Source: Actinomycetes bacterium
GTDB taxonomy: Bacteria; Actinomycetota; Acidimicrobiia; Acidimicrobiales; RAAP-2
Direction: 5' to 3'
DNA length: 54,369 nt
NCBI GenBank assembly: GCA_021818265.1
Contig: JAKAEP010000006.1
Span: 1-54,369 of the forward strand
The notes below the pieces were generated by a model, which saw only the letters and a list, made by a program, of their open reading frames with translations, was not told where the DNA came from and did not search any database. The stretch's first letter is position 1; the number at the start of each line of letters is the position of its first letter. Shown here one piece after another: positions 1 to 7,583 of the stretch. Made by a program: the position numbers and the translations under genes.

Positions 1-261
1 GGCGGTCTCGTCGGACGGTGACCCGAAGGCGTAGGAGAAGGCGTAGTCGATCAGACCACCGAGGCGCGCAACCCTGAGCGGGCTGTGCGCGGCGCGAGCG
101 AGCGGGGAGAGCGCGACAGGGGTCCGTGCGGAGACGTCCACGCCTGACGCGCCGACGGGGGGCGAGCCGACCGAGGCGACGGCGCCGAGGAGGGACAGTC
201 CCACCCCGGCGACGGACAACCAGGACGCCGAAGGCGATGCGACGTGGCGTCGAGGGAGCAC
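1..261 (-). CDS. N-terminal part of an exported protein, cut by the window edge
   Basis: This is a partial minus-strand gene; only the first 87 codons are in the window and the frame stays open to base 1. I start it at GTG 261 because an in-frame stop lies just upstream and a TAGGGT hexamer sits exactly 6 nt before that GTG. The N-terminus has a short basic stretch (residues 1-6) and then a hydrophobic run ending in small residues (about 13-33), which looks like a signal peptide or membrane anchor. The following 50 residues are rich in Ala, Ser, Val and Pro and match no family I recognise. Being exported is an inference from the hydrophobic run; function is unknown. Confidence 0.55.
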   Translation of the reverse strand, partial: MLPRRHVASPSASWLSVAGVGLSLLGAVASVGSPPVGASGVDVSARTPVALSPLARAAHSPLRVARLGGLIDYAFSYAFGSPSDETA

Positions 262-267
262 CGGACC

Positions 268-273
268 ACCCTA
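268..273 (-). promoter_or_regulatory. -10-like hexamer TAGGGT, leaderless geometry
   Basis: On the minus strand TAGGGT is followed by 6 nt and then the GTG at 261. It is one of 13 hexamers of this form at the same spacing in the window. It overlaps a stop codon of the same frame, which rules out an earlier start. Confidence 0.5.
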
Positions 274-395
274 ATAGCGGCAGTGGTCGGGCTTCGGGAC
301 GCGCATCGGCGACGATGGGTGGCGGCCCTCGCGCGAGTCCGGTCGAGTCGACGATCGCCGCGAGGCCGCGGCGATCGTCGGGACCGGCCCGGCTG

Positions 396-401
396 TACGG
401 T
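396..401 (+). promoter_or_regulatory. -10-like hexamer TACGGT, leaderless geometry
   Basis: TACGGT, 6 nt, then ATG 408. There is no Shine-Dalgarno sequence before the ATG. It supports ATG 408 as the start and transcription beginning at or next to the start codon. Confidence 0.5.
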
Positions 402-407
402 GGCGCG

Positions 408-1001
408 ATGGAGCTCCCCGAGTTGCTCGTCGGCGACGCAGCCGAGTGGCGAGCGTGGCTAGTGGCGCACTACGAGACGTCGCCCGGGGTCCGGCTGGTC
501 CTCGCGAGGAAGGGCGCGACGCAGCCGACGACGCTCTCCTACGACGACGCGCTCGAGGAGGCGATCTGCTTCGGCTGGATAGACGGGCAGCTCTCCCGCC
601 GGGACGCGACGACGTTCCTCAGGCGGTTCACGCCGAGGGCTGCCCGCAGCGCGTGGTCCCAGCGCAACGTCGCCATCGCCGAGCGGCTGAGCGCCGAGGG
701 ACGCATGCACCGAGCGGGCGACGCGGAAGTTCGGCGTGCGAAATCGGATGGTCGCTGGCAAGACGCCTACGCTGGCTCGCGCGGTGCGATGCTCCCCGAG
801 GACCTGGCGAAGGCGCTCGCGGCGAATCCGCGTGCCCGGGCGACGTTCGAGACGCTGACGAGCGCGAACCGCTATTCCATCTTCTATCGAGTCGAGAGTG
901 CGAAGCGGGCCGAAACCCGGGCCCGGCGAATCGAACAGTTCGTCGAGATGCTGGCGCGGGGCGAGACCCCGCACCCCCAGGTACGACGTCCGGGAGCGTA
1001 G
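408..1001 (+). CDS. YdeI/OmpD-associated (OmdA-like) family protein
   Basis: This 197-residue protein has the hallmarks of the YdeI/OmdA family: FGWIDGQ at residues 55-61, FTPR at 74-77 and SAWSQRN at 81-87, followed by the usual Arg-rich helical C-terminus. Proteins of this family are cytoplasmic and often annotated as bacteriocin-protection or OmpD-associated, but no reaction is established. The same frame is open 94 codons further upstream to 126, but that extension is Arg/Gly-rich low-complexity sequence, and TACGGT-N6-ATG marks 408 as the start. Many YdeI relatives carry a DUF1801 domain in the same chain; here a DUF1801 protein is encoded separately about 1 kb downstream. Confidence 0.8.
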   Translation: MELPELLVGDAAEWRAWLVAHYETSPGVRLVLARKGATQPTTLSYDDALEEAICFGWIDGQLSRRDATTFLRRFTPRAARSAWSQRNVAIAERLSAEGRMHRAGDAEVRRAKSDGRWQDAYAGSRGAMLPEDLAKALAANPRARATFETLTSANRYSIFYRVESAKRAETRARRIEQFVEMLARGETPHPQVRRPGA

Positions 1002-1165
1002 CCCTGCCGACCCGCGACCCTCACCCGACCAGAGTGGGCGGCGACATCCGTGAGGTAGCCGGTGGCCGTGAGACTCGGTACGAAGGCTGACGCCACGAGG
1101 CTGGTCACGGTGGCGGCGATCAGGGGCGTTCCCACGGTCAGCGCGGTCCTGTGCTCAGAGGTCAT
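884..1165 (-). pseudogene. Possible remnant of a small membrane protein
   Basis: Starting at ATG 1165 on the minus strand, with an AGGAGGG just upstream, about 36 residues look protein-like, with a hydrophobic stretch at roughly residues 10-28. Beyond that the frame becomes Arg-rich and unstructured and runs into the end of the OmdA-like gene on the other strand. This fits a truncated or decayed gene, or a chance frame behind a chance purine-rich site. No family is recognised. Confidence 0.2.
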
Positions 1166-1320
1166 CCCTGGCCCTCCTCGTGGTGGCGGGTGAGTCAAAG
1201 CTGACGTCCGGGCCGTCCTAACTACCCGCGGTCGTCACCGAGCCAATTCTTCGCCTGTCCACTCCGGGGGAGTGGGTCCAATGGTCTCTACGCGACAAGG
1301 CGGGTGGCTGCTCCTCGAGG

Positions 1321-1350
1321 GCACGGACGCGGCGCACGGACGCGGCGCAC
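1321..1350 (+). repeat. Short tandem repeat, 13-bp unit, about 2.3 copies
   Basis: The unit GCACGGACGCGGC is repeated head to tail at 1321-1333 and 1334-1346, with a partial third copy. It lies in the gene-poor stretch, so slippage would not be under coding constraint. Confidence 0.6.
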
Positions 1351-1812
1351 CTCCACGACGCGTGACGCCCGGGGTGGTCGAAGAGGGCCACCGCGGCACT
1401 CGTGCGCGAGCACGGTGGCACCACCCCTAACCTGGCGACGTGCGTCTTGTGCGAGCACGTGACGCCTTCGTGCAGGTGCTCGGCTCGTTCCTGCTGGGCT
1501 TTGGCACCATCTTTCAGCCGAAGGCGATCCCCACCGATCACTGGTCAACGAGTCCCCGAGTGATGATTGTCGTGGAGTCGCCAAAGAGTGACTCCGGAGA
1601 TCCCGTGGGTCGCAAGAAGGGGACTCGCGGTCCGTCGGTTCCCTCCCTTTCGACGTGACGAACCTGGTCCTCTGACCGCGGGTCGAAGTCGCCGGTAGGC
1701 CCCCAGGGGCGGGACGGACACCCTCGCCTCCCAGTGCGGACACGTTGGCTGGAGGGTCGGTTCGCGTTGCTCGTCCCTCACCGGTGCGCGGGGGACCTGT
1801 GGGGCGCGCGAC

Positions 1813-1850
1813 GACCCGCTCGCCTGGTATGCGGGCCCCTCGAGCGGGTC
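1813..1850. other. Inverted repeat, 10-bp stem with 18-nt loop
   Basis: GACCCGCTCG at 1813-1822 is perfectly complementary to CGAGCGGGTC at 1841-1850. It sits in the gene-poor stretch some 200 bp upstream of the DUF1801 gene. It could form a hairpin in RNA, but no T-rich tail follows on either side. Confidence 0.45.
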
Positions 1851-2054
1851 GGGTCCCCTGGTCCTCGCGGCCTCGTCGCCGGCCGACGGAGGGAGCTCGT
1901 CGGCCAGCCCGCACGGACGTTCGAGTCGGAGCCCTGAAGCGGTCACTGGTCGGAGCGGTCCTCTCCGGTGCGGGCCCGGCGCCGCGGGCGGGTGGGACGC
2001 GTCCGTTCCAGGCCGTGTCCCTCGAGCGAGAGACCGCGGCGAGATACTGGGGGA

Positions 2055-2438
2055 GTGGCGAAGGGGATCCGAGAGGTGGACGCGATCGTCCAAGGGGTGG
2101 GCGGCTGGCGTGGGGAGACGCTCGCGCGCGTGCGCGCCCTCGTGCTCGGCGCCAGTGCGGGCATCGTCGAAGAGGTGAAGTGGAAGAAGCCCTCCAAGCC
2201 CGAGGGGGTCCCGGTCTGGTCCGAGGGCGGCATCGTCTGCATCGGTGAGGCGCTCAAGGGCGCCGTGCGCCTCACGTTCCCCAAGGGGGCCCAGCTCGCC
2301 GACCCCTCCGGGCTCTTCAACGCGCGCCTCGGTGGCACGACCGTGCGCGCCGTCGACCTCCACGAGGGCGAGGCGATCCCGCGCCAGCCCCTCGTGAGCC
2401 TGGTCCGCGAGGCGGTGCGGGCCAACCTCGGGGACTGA
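2055..2438 (+). CDS. DUF1801 domain protein
   Basis: The 127-residue product matches the DUF1801/YdhG-like fold: an N-terminal helix, the segment EEVKWKKPSKPEGVPVW at about residues 36-52, and then the strand-rich part with LTFPKGAQL. The biochemical role of this small cytoplasmic family is unknown. I use GTG 2055 because the protein-like sequence begins there; GATACT, a near match to the local -10 form, lies 6 nt upstream. An earlier in-frame start at 1968 would add only Arg-rich sequence. The family commonly occurs fused to an OmdA domain like that encoded at 408-1001. Confidence 0.75.
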   Translation: MAKGIREVDAIVQGVGGWRGETLARVRALVLGASAGIVEEVKWKKPSKPEGVPVWSEGGIVCIGEALKGAVRLTFPKGAQLADPSGLFNARLGGTTVRAVDLHEGEAIPRQPLVSLVREAVRANLGD

Positions 2439-2569
2439 CCCAGGCTCAGGCCGCCGCGGCGAAGGGTCGACTCGGGCGCGGCATCCGCCCCGGGCCCGTC
2501 CCGCGAGCCGGTAACGTGCCAGGAGCCCACCCGCACGCAGCGCCGGTGGCGGTCGCGCGGAGGTGCCCG

Positions 2570-3088
2570 GTGTCAGAGTCCGTCAACGCGAACCACGGGC
2601 GCGCCCGGACGGCGCGCTGGGTGGCGGCCGCCGCGGTCGTGGTCGTGGCGGCGGTCTTGGCCGGTGTCGTGCTGACCCACCGGTCCAGCCCCACGAGCCG
2701 GTGGTGGGACCGGTTCGGCTCGACGGACGCCGCGGCGATCAACCAGGACAACCAGGGGATCGCGGGAGCGCTCGGCGCCCGGCCGCGGGTCTCGGCCCAA
2801 ACCCTCCACTTCGACTGTCAGATCGGCGCCCGCGACACCGCACGGGTCCTGAGCCAGCCCCAGCCCACCGACCCCACGTTCCGGCGGCTGTACCAGGGGG
2901 CGCTGGAGCGTGAGGCCCTCGCGTTCCGCGCGTGCGAGGCGGCGACGGCGGCCTCCGCCACGACCTCGGAGGCGGTGGCGATCGACGACCTGCGCCACGG
3001 GATGCGCCGTTTCGACGCCGCGGTCGGGGCGGTGAACGCGCGGGGCCGCGCGCTCGGCTACGGACAGGTCTTCACACCCGCGGGCTAG
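2570..3088 (+). CDS. Hypothetical protein with one N-terminal membrane segment
   Basis: The 172-residue product starts at GTG 2570 with GGAGG 6 nt upstream; a longer frame from 2516 lacks such a site. Residues about 17-36 form one very hydrophobic Ala/Val-rich segment, so the remaining 135 residues probably face outside. That part contains two cysteines (in FDCQIG and RACEAA) that could pair, and looks mainly helical. No family is recognised. It stands alone, followed by an oppositely oriented hydrolase. Confidence 0.6.
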   Translation: MSESVNANHGRARTARWVAAAAVVVVAAVLAGVVLTHRSSPTSRWWDRFGSTDAAAINQDNQGIAGALGARPRVSAQTLHFDCQIGARDTARVLSQPQPTDPTFRRLYQGALEREALAFRACEAATAASATTSEAVAIDDLRHGMRRFDAAVGAVNARGRALGYGQVFTPAG

Positions 3089-3110
3089 CCCCGCCGGGCG
3101 GCGCGACCGC

Positions 3111-4148
3111 TCAGGCGGGGGTGTCCGCCCGGAGCACCTCGGTGGGGTGCGGGAGGCGAGCACGTGACCAGTCCATCAACACGGGCGCGCCGTCGCGTGC
3201 GTCGAGGGGCCCCGGCGTCTCGGCCCCGCCGCCCTCGGCGTGCAGGAACGCCTCGGCGAGGCGAGCGGGCTGGTCGACCTGCAGGTAGTGGTTGGCCCCG
3301 GGCACGAGGTAGAAGAGGTTGCGGCCGGGCTTGAGGGCCAGGTAGTCGTCCCAGACCCGGGCCGCCACCCGAGGCGGCGAGACCGTGTCGAGCAGCCCCC
3401 AGATCACCGTGGTGGGGACCTCCGACGCGGCCAGGCGGACCAACCAGTCACGTTCGTTCTCGGCCCGTTCCACGAGGTACTGGATGGTCTCGTGCAGGAC
3501 CCGGACGCCGTCGTCGTGCGCGAACGTGCTCGCGAGGGCCGCGACGTCGGGGTGTTCGGCCGGTCGGGGCGGGGAGAAGGTCACCGCCCCCATGCCGGCG
3601 GCGAGCAGCTCGGGCGTCAGGGCCCCCAACAGGGCCGGTGCGGTGGCGCCGTCGAGCACCTGGCGCTGGAACGCCGTGAGGTTCGACAGGGGCAAGAAGA
3701 GGTTGGCGTTGGTGAGCACGAGGTGCGTGATGGTCGCACGCGAGGTCGGCGGCCCTCCCGGACGCGTCCCGAGCAGGTAGTTGAGGGCCACGCTCGAGCC
3801 CCGGTCGTGGGCGAGGACCGCGAGCGAGCGCGCCCCCACGACCTCGCGGACGTAGTAGTCGAGGAGCTCGGCGTCACGCACCAGGCTGTAGCCCCAGCCG
3901 ACCGGCTTGTCGGAGAACCCGTAGCCCGGGAAGTCGAGTGCGCAGACCCGGTAGCGGCCGTCGAGGAGCGCCACGAGCTCGAACCAGTCGACGCTGCAGG
4001 TCGGGAAGCCGTGGACGAGGAGGAGAACCGGTCGGTCGGGGTGACCGGACTCCACGTGGAAGACCGCGACCTCGTCGCCGTCGCGGGGCCGCCACCGGAA
4101 GTAGCGCCCACGGGCGCGCCAGTTGGCGGCGCGGTCGGTCTCGTCCAT
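3111..4148 (-). CDS. Alpha/beta hydrolase of the dehalogenase/epoxide-hydrolase type
   Basis: This 345-residue enzyme has the alpha/beta-hydrolase layout: oxyanion-hole HGFP at residues 46-49, the nucleophile elbow HDRGS with Asp115, a cap domain in the middle, the acid Asp in GLLDTVSPP and the base His in GANHYLQVDQP. An Asp rather than Ser nucleophile is the mark of haloalkane/haloacetate dehalogenases and epoxide hydrolases, so one of these reactions is likely, though the substrate cannot be read from sequence. GGAGGG upstream supports ATG 4148. The gene is divergent from the VOC gene, which starts 69 bp away. Confidence 0.75.
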   Translation of the reverse strand: MDETDRAANWRARGRYFRWRPRDGDEVAVFHVESGHPDRPVLLLVHGFPTCSVDWFELVALLDGRYRVCALDFPGYGFSDKPVGWGYSLVRDAELLDYYVREVVGARSLAVLAHDRGSSVALNYLLGTRPGGPPTSRATITHLVLTNANLFLPLSNLTAFQRQVLDGATAPALLGALTPELLAAGMGAVTFSPPRPAEHPDVAALASTFAHDDGVRVLHETIQYLVERAENERDWLVRLAASEVPTTVIWGLLDTVSPPRVAARVWDDYLALKPGRNLFYLVPGANHYLQVDQPARLAEAFLHAEGGGAETPGPLDARDGAPVLMDWSRARLPHPTEVLRADTPA

Positions 4149-4204
4149 CGTCGCGTCCCTCCGGGATCAGGGTAGGCGAGGCGGAGGGGCGGGACGGCTC
4201 GGCC

Positions 4205-4210
4205 TACGCT
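4205..4210 (+). promoter_or_regulatory. -10-like hexamer TACGCT, leaderless geometry
   Basis: TACGCT, 6 nt, then GTG 4217. It fixes the start of the VOC protein, whose frame is otherwise open much further upstream over the divergent hydrolase gene. Confidence 0.5.
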
Positions 4211-4216
4211 CGCTAC

Positions 4217-4594
4217 GTGGACCTCGAGTGGGAACAGGCGGTCGTCCAGGCGGAGCGTTCTCGAGAGCTCGCACGGTGGTGGGCGGCGGCCCTCGGCTGG
4301 GTCGTCACCATCGACTCGCCGGAGGAGATGGAGATCCGCCGCGCGCCCGAGGTCACGCCCGGGATCGTCTTCGTCGCCCAGGGCGGCCCGAAACGCGAGC
4401 ACAACCGGCTGCACCTCGACTTTCGACCTAGCGATCAGGGCGCCGAGGTCGAGCGGCTGGTGGGGCTCGGCGCCGCCATCCTCGACGTGGGCCAGGGCGA
4501 CGTGACCTGGACGGTCCTCGGGGATCCCGAGGGCAACGAGTTCTGCGTGCTCTCGTCGCGCCCGGGTCCACCCCCGGGGGCCGATCGCTCGTGA
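4217..4594 (+). CDS. VOC (glyoxalase/bleomycin-resistance-like) family protein
   Basis: The 125-residue protein has the beta-alpha-beta-beta-beta pattern of one VOC unit: an alpha helix with LARWWAAALGW near residue 20, HLDF near 76, and the final WTVLGDPEGNEFCVL that is diagnostic of this actinobacterial VOC subfamily. Known VOC proteins are metal-dependent lyases, dioxygenases or drug binders; which applies here is not visible. GTG 4217 is chosen from the TACGCT-N6 spacing. It overlaps the next gene by 4 bp (GTGA), so the two are probably co-translated. Confidence 0.75.
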   Translation: MDLEWEQAVVQAERSRELARWWAAALGWVVTIDSPEEMEIRRAPEVTPGIVFVAQGGPKREHNRLHLDFRPSDQGAEVERLVGLGAAILDVGQGDVTWTVLGDPEGNEFCVLSSRPGPPPGADRS

Positions 4595-5397
4595 CGGAGC
4601 CGCACGTGTCCTCCGGCGCGCCCCGCGTCAGTCGGCACGCCTACGGCGAGGACCCCTCGCAGTTCGCGGAGCTGATCCGGCCCGCGGGCGCGCCCCGCCC
4701 CGAGACTCTCGTCCTGCTCCACGGGGGCTTCTGGCGCTCGGCGTTCGGGGCGGACCACCTCTCCGGTGTCGCCGAGGACCTGTCGCGGCGGGGGTGGGTC
4801 GTCTGGAACGTCGAGTACCGGCGGGTGGGCAACGGCGGCGGGGTCAGCGAGACGCTGGCCGACGTGGCCGCGGCGATCGACTACCTCGATCGCGTGCCCG
4901 AAACGCCAGCTGGTCCGGTCGTGGCCCTCGGCCACAGCGCCGGCGGTCACCTCGCGACGTGGGCCGCGGGGCGTAGCGCGCTGGCCGCCGTCGGCCGGGT
5001 GCCCGAGCCCGTCGTCGAGGTGGGGGCGGTCGTCAGCCTCGCCGGGGTGGTCGACCTCGTGAGCGCGGCGCGCCTCGGGATCGGGAACGGGGCGGTGGCA
5101 CAGTTCATGGGCGGCGGGCCCGACGACGTGCCCGAGCGCTACGCGCTCGCCGACCCGATGGCACACCTCCCGATCGCGGCCGCCGTGCGCTGCGTGCACG
5201 CGCGCGCCGACGACCGCGTGCCGTTCGCCCTGAGCGAGGCCTACGTGGGGCGCGCTCGGGAGGCGTCGATGGACGCGTCCCTCGTCGAGGCTCGCGGCGA
5301 CCACTTCTCGGTGGCGGACGCCCGGTCGCCCGACTGGTCGACGGTGCTCGGCGTGCTCGAGGACCTCCTCGCGGAGGAGTCCGCGCGCAGCGGGTGA
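4591..5397 (+). CDS. Alpha/beta hydrolase, esterase/kynurenine-formamidase-like
   Basis: The 268-residue product has HGGFWR at residues 44-49 (oxyanion hole of the HSL/formamidase branch), nucleophile Ser116 in GHSAGGH, a putative acid Asp in RADDRVP and a base His in GDHFSV. Relatives hydrolyse N-formylkynurenine, carbamates or esters in the cytoplasm; the substrate is not determined. GTG 4591 overlaps the VOC stop codon by 4 bp, indicating an operon of two. No tryptophan-degradation genes are near, so the kynurenine role is only one option. Confidence 0.75.
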   Translation: MTEPHVSSGAPRVSRHAYGEDPSQFAELIRPAGAPRPETLVLLHGGFWRSAFGADHLSGVAEDLSRRGWVVWNVEYRRVGNGGGVSETLADVAAAIDYLDRVPETPAGPVVALGHSAGGHLATWAAGRSALAAVGRVPEPVVEVGAVVSLAGVVDLVSAARLGIGNGAVAQFMGGGPDDVPERYALADPMAHLPIAAAVRCVHARADDRVPFALSEAYVGRAREASMDASLVEARGDHFSVADARSPDWSTVLGVLEDLLAEESARSG

Positions 5398-5428
5398 CTC
5401 CACCGGCCGGGCGTCCCGCTCCGTCGCC

Positions 5429-6550
5429 TCATCGCCGTCGGGGCCGCTTCCCCTCGCCGCTCAGTCGCCCGATGACCTCGACGGTCCTGTCGAGTCCGAG
5501 CGCCATCGTGGCGCGGCCGACCTGGAACTCGTAGCGCTGGAGGCGGGGCCCCTCGGAGACGAAGGGGTGCGCGAAGGTCCACACGGAGTCGGTCTCGGCG
5601 ATCTCGCGCGCCCGGGCGCGCATCTCGTCGAGGCTCGCGCGGAAGCGCAGGTGCATGAGCGGGCTGCGCACCCTCTCGGGCAGGACCTCGAGGTCGTCGA
5701 GGCCACGCAGCCGCTGGGCGATGGCTCGGGCGCGGCGGTAGTACGCGGCCATGTCGCGGGGGCGCTCGCGCAGGACCGTGAGCGCGGAGGCCGCGTACGG
5801 CCAGAGCATGTAGGGACGGGCGCCGTGGCGGGTGCGCCACACCGCGAGCTCGTCGATGACGTCGCGGTCACCGGCGACACAGCAGCCCGAGATGCCGCCA
5901 AGTCCCTTGTAGAACGACACGTAGACGGTGTCGAAGAGGCCGGAGACCTCGGCGAGCCCCTTGCGCGCGGCGCTCGCGTAGTACGGCGCGGCCTCCCAGA
6001 GCCGCGCCCCGTCGAGGTGAACTGCGGCGCCGCGCTCGCGCGCCCACTCGACGATCGCGACGAGCTCGCTCCAGGTGGGCAGGTGCCCCCCGAGGTCGCG
6101 CTGGGGCAACTCCACGAGCAGCGCCCCGACCGGCTCTTTGATCGCGGCGAGGGTGTCGGGGCCGAGCGGCGCCAGGGGGTCCGACGGCCAGCCCGCGAGC
6201 GCCTCGTGGAGTCCGTGGAGCCGGGTGAGGGCCCCCTCCTCGTGCTGGCGGAGGTGGCAGTAACGGTGGTAGGCCACGGTGTCGCGCGAGCGCCGGTCGC
6301 AGTGCACCCGCAACGTCGCCTGCTGGGCCATGGTCCCGGTGGGGATGAAGAGGGCGGCCTCCTTGCCGAGGAGCCGGGCCACCTCCGACTCGAGCTCCTC
6401 CACGACCCCGCCGTGTCCGTAGGTATCGGGCGAAGTGTCCGGGGGGATCTGGCCCAGCAGCCCGACGACGGTACGGGGGCCGTCGCCGGAGAGCCAGTGC
6501 TCACAGCGTGGGGCGAGGAGTTCGAGCCGACGCGTCGAGGTGGCGACCAT
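5429..6550 (-). CDS. Threonine aldolase / beta-eliminating lyase family PLP enzyme
   Basis: This 373-residue fold-type-I PLP protein has the family landmarks: YGHGGVVEELE near residue 44, Asp180 in HLDGARLW (pairs with the pyridine nitrogen) and Lys215 in SFYKGLGG as the Schiff-base lysine. Threonine aldolase (threonine to glycine plus acetaldehyde) is the best-known activity, but the subgroup also contains tyrosine/tryptophan lyase-like proteins. I choose ATG 6550 over GTG 6553 because TAGGCT lies exactly 6 nt before the ATG. It is a single gene downstream of the methyltransferase on the same strand, with its own promoter. Confidence 0.8.
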   Translation of the reverse strand: MVATSTRRLELLAPRCEHWLSGDGPRTVVGLLGQIPPDTSPDTYGHGGVVEELESEVARLLGKEAALFIPTGTMAQQATLRVHCDRRSRDTVAYHRYCHLRQHEEGALTRLHGLHEALAGWPSDPLAPLGPDTLAAIKEPVGALLVELPQRDLGGHLPTWSELVAIVEWARERGAAVHLDGARLWEAAPYYASAARKGLAEVSGLFDTVYVSFYKGLGGISGCCVAGDRDVIDELAVWRTRHGARPYMLWPYAASALTVLRERPRDMAAYYRRARAIAQRLRGLDDLEVLPERVRSPLMHLRFRASLDEMRARAREIAETDSVWTFAHPFVSEGPRLQRYEFQVGRATMALGLDRTVEVIGRLSGEGKRPRRR

Positions 6551-6556
6551 CACGCG

Positions 6557-6562
6557 AGCCTA
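6557..6562 (-). promoter_or_regulatory. -10-like hexamer TAGGCT, leaderless geometry
   Basis: On the minus strand TAGGCT, 6 nt, then ATG 6550. A GC-only palindrome, CCCCGG-A-CCGGGG at 6580-6592, covers the region where the -35 element would lie and could be an operator. Confidence 0.5.
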
Positions 6563-6617
6563 CAAGTGGCCGCCCGCGGCCCCGGACCGGGGGCGTTCCC
6601 CGTTTCGAGCGAGGACC

Positions 6618-7223
6618 CTAGGTGCGCACGACGTGGGCGAGCCACGCCACCACCGAGGGCGTCCCCCGACCCGGGTTGATCGCGAAGCTGACCCGCGTCA
6701 GCTCCTCGACGCGCCACCCGGTGGCGAAGGCGTCGCGTAGCTCGCGCTCGCTGACCCGGCGCGGACCCCAGTCGCCCGGTTCGTCGTCGCTGAAGCACAG
6801 GAGGTAGAGGTGGCCGCCCGTGCGCAGGACCGAGTGGAGTGACGCGACGTAGCGGGCGCAATCCGTGTCGTCAAAGACGTGGAAGAGGCCGGAGTCGATG
6901 ACGGTGTCGAAGGTCTCGCCCAGCCGGTCGAGGGAGAGTGCGTCGTGGACCTGGAAGCGGGCCCCGACGCCGCGCTCGGCCGCCTTGGCCCGGGCCGTGG
7001 CGACGGCGCGCGGCGAGAGGTCGACACCGAGGGCGCGCGCGCCGTGGCGCGCGGCGAGGATGGTGTGCTCGCCGGTGCCACAGCCCACGTCGAGGAGGTC
7101 CCCGGTCAGGGCGCCGGCGTCGGCCAGGCGGGCGACGGACCCCTGGGGCCGACCGATGTCCCACGGGGGCGGCGGGCCGCCGTAGGCGTCGTCCCACTCG
7201 TTCGATTCCTCGGCGTTGGCCAC
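6618..7223 (-). CDS. Class I SAM-dependent methyltransferase
   Basis: The 201-residue product begins with the small-molecule methyltransferase N-terminus (WDDAYGGPPPPWDIGRPQ) and has the SAM-binding LLDVGCGTGEH at residues 43-53, an acidic residue after the second strand (GVDLS), and the motif DSGLFHVF. The WDIGRPQ type is typical of thiopurine/tellurite-like and related small-substrate methyltransferases. The substrate is unknown. I start at GTG 7223; an in-frame GTG at 7238 would add five residues and neither start has a clear ribosome site. Confidence 0.8.
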   Translation of the reverse strand: MANAEESNEWDDAYGGPPPPWDIGRPQGSVARLADAGALTGDLLDVGCGTGEHTILAARHGARALGVDLSPRAVATARAKAAERGVGARFQVHDALSLDRLGETFDTVIDSGLFHVFDDTDCARYVASLHSVLRTGGHLYLLCFSDDEPGDWGPRRVSERELRDAFATGWRVEELTRVSFAINPGRGTPSVVAWLAHVVRT

Positions 7224-7349
7224 GGCGCAGTCTCTCACGGCGAAGGCGGGTCTGCACCCCCCGACACCGCGGACCGTCGTCGCGACCCAGGGCGTGCGGC
7301 CCCGAGCCAGGCTCACCCGATGGTCAGGGGGAGCGGACGCGAGGAGCGG

Positions 7350-7551
7350 GTGCACGAGGTGGCGATCGCGGTGCTGGCGGGCGCCGACACCGGGTGTCGG
7401 CCAGCTCGAGTCGAGCGTCGCGAGGGACTGGGGCGCCCACGCGATCCACTTCGACCGGATGCGCTGCGACCTCGGGCTCGCAGCGCACGTGAGGCCGTCG
7501 GTCCTCGTCCCGGGTGGGGGCGTCGCACCCCGGCGTGGCCCGGGGCGATAG
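7350..7551 (+). pseudogene. Frameshifted fragment, weakly DsrE-like
   Basis: After a GAGGAG and GTG 7350 the frame reads VHEVAIAVLAGADTG and then turns into Arg-rich nonsense. The next reading frame continues in a protein-like way with VARDWGAHAIHFD until a stop at 7551. Joined across a shift near 7393, the pieces faintly resemble the N-terminal half of small DsrE-family proteins. Both the frameshift and the family are inference. The rest of the 7224-7583 gap shows no other gene. Confidence 0.25.
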
Positions 7552-7583
7552 TCTCAGCCCCGAGTCGGCCTCAGGGGGATGGG

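Larger units (their letters stand above)
1002..2054 (+). other. About 1 kb without a convincing gene
   Basis: None of the open frames in this stretch, on either strand, gives a sequence resembling a known family; most are Arg/Pro/Gly-rich, as expected of antisense frames in GC-rich DNA. The stretch contains a possible membrane-protein remnant (884-1165 on the minus strand), a short tandem repeat at 1321-1350 and a 10-bp-stem inverted repeat at 1813-1850. Decayed genes are the simplest explanation; an RNA gene cannot be excluded. Confidence 0.5.

Noticed and set aside
126..407. N-terminal extension of the OmdA-like protein
   Set aside because: The extra 94 residues are Arg/Gly-rich and match no family, and the TACGGT hexamer is 6 nt before ATG 408.
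1440..1658. Small plus-strand frame in the gene-poor stretch
   Set aside because: Only the first 25 codons look protein-like and there is no ribosome site or leaderless hexamer.
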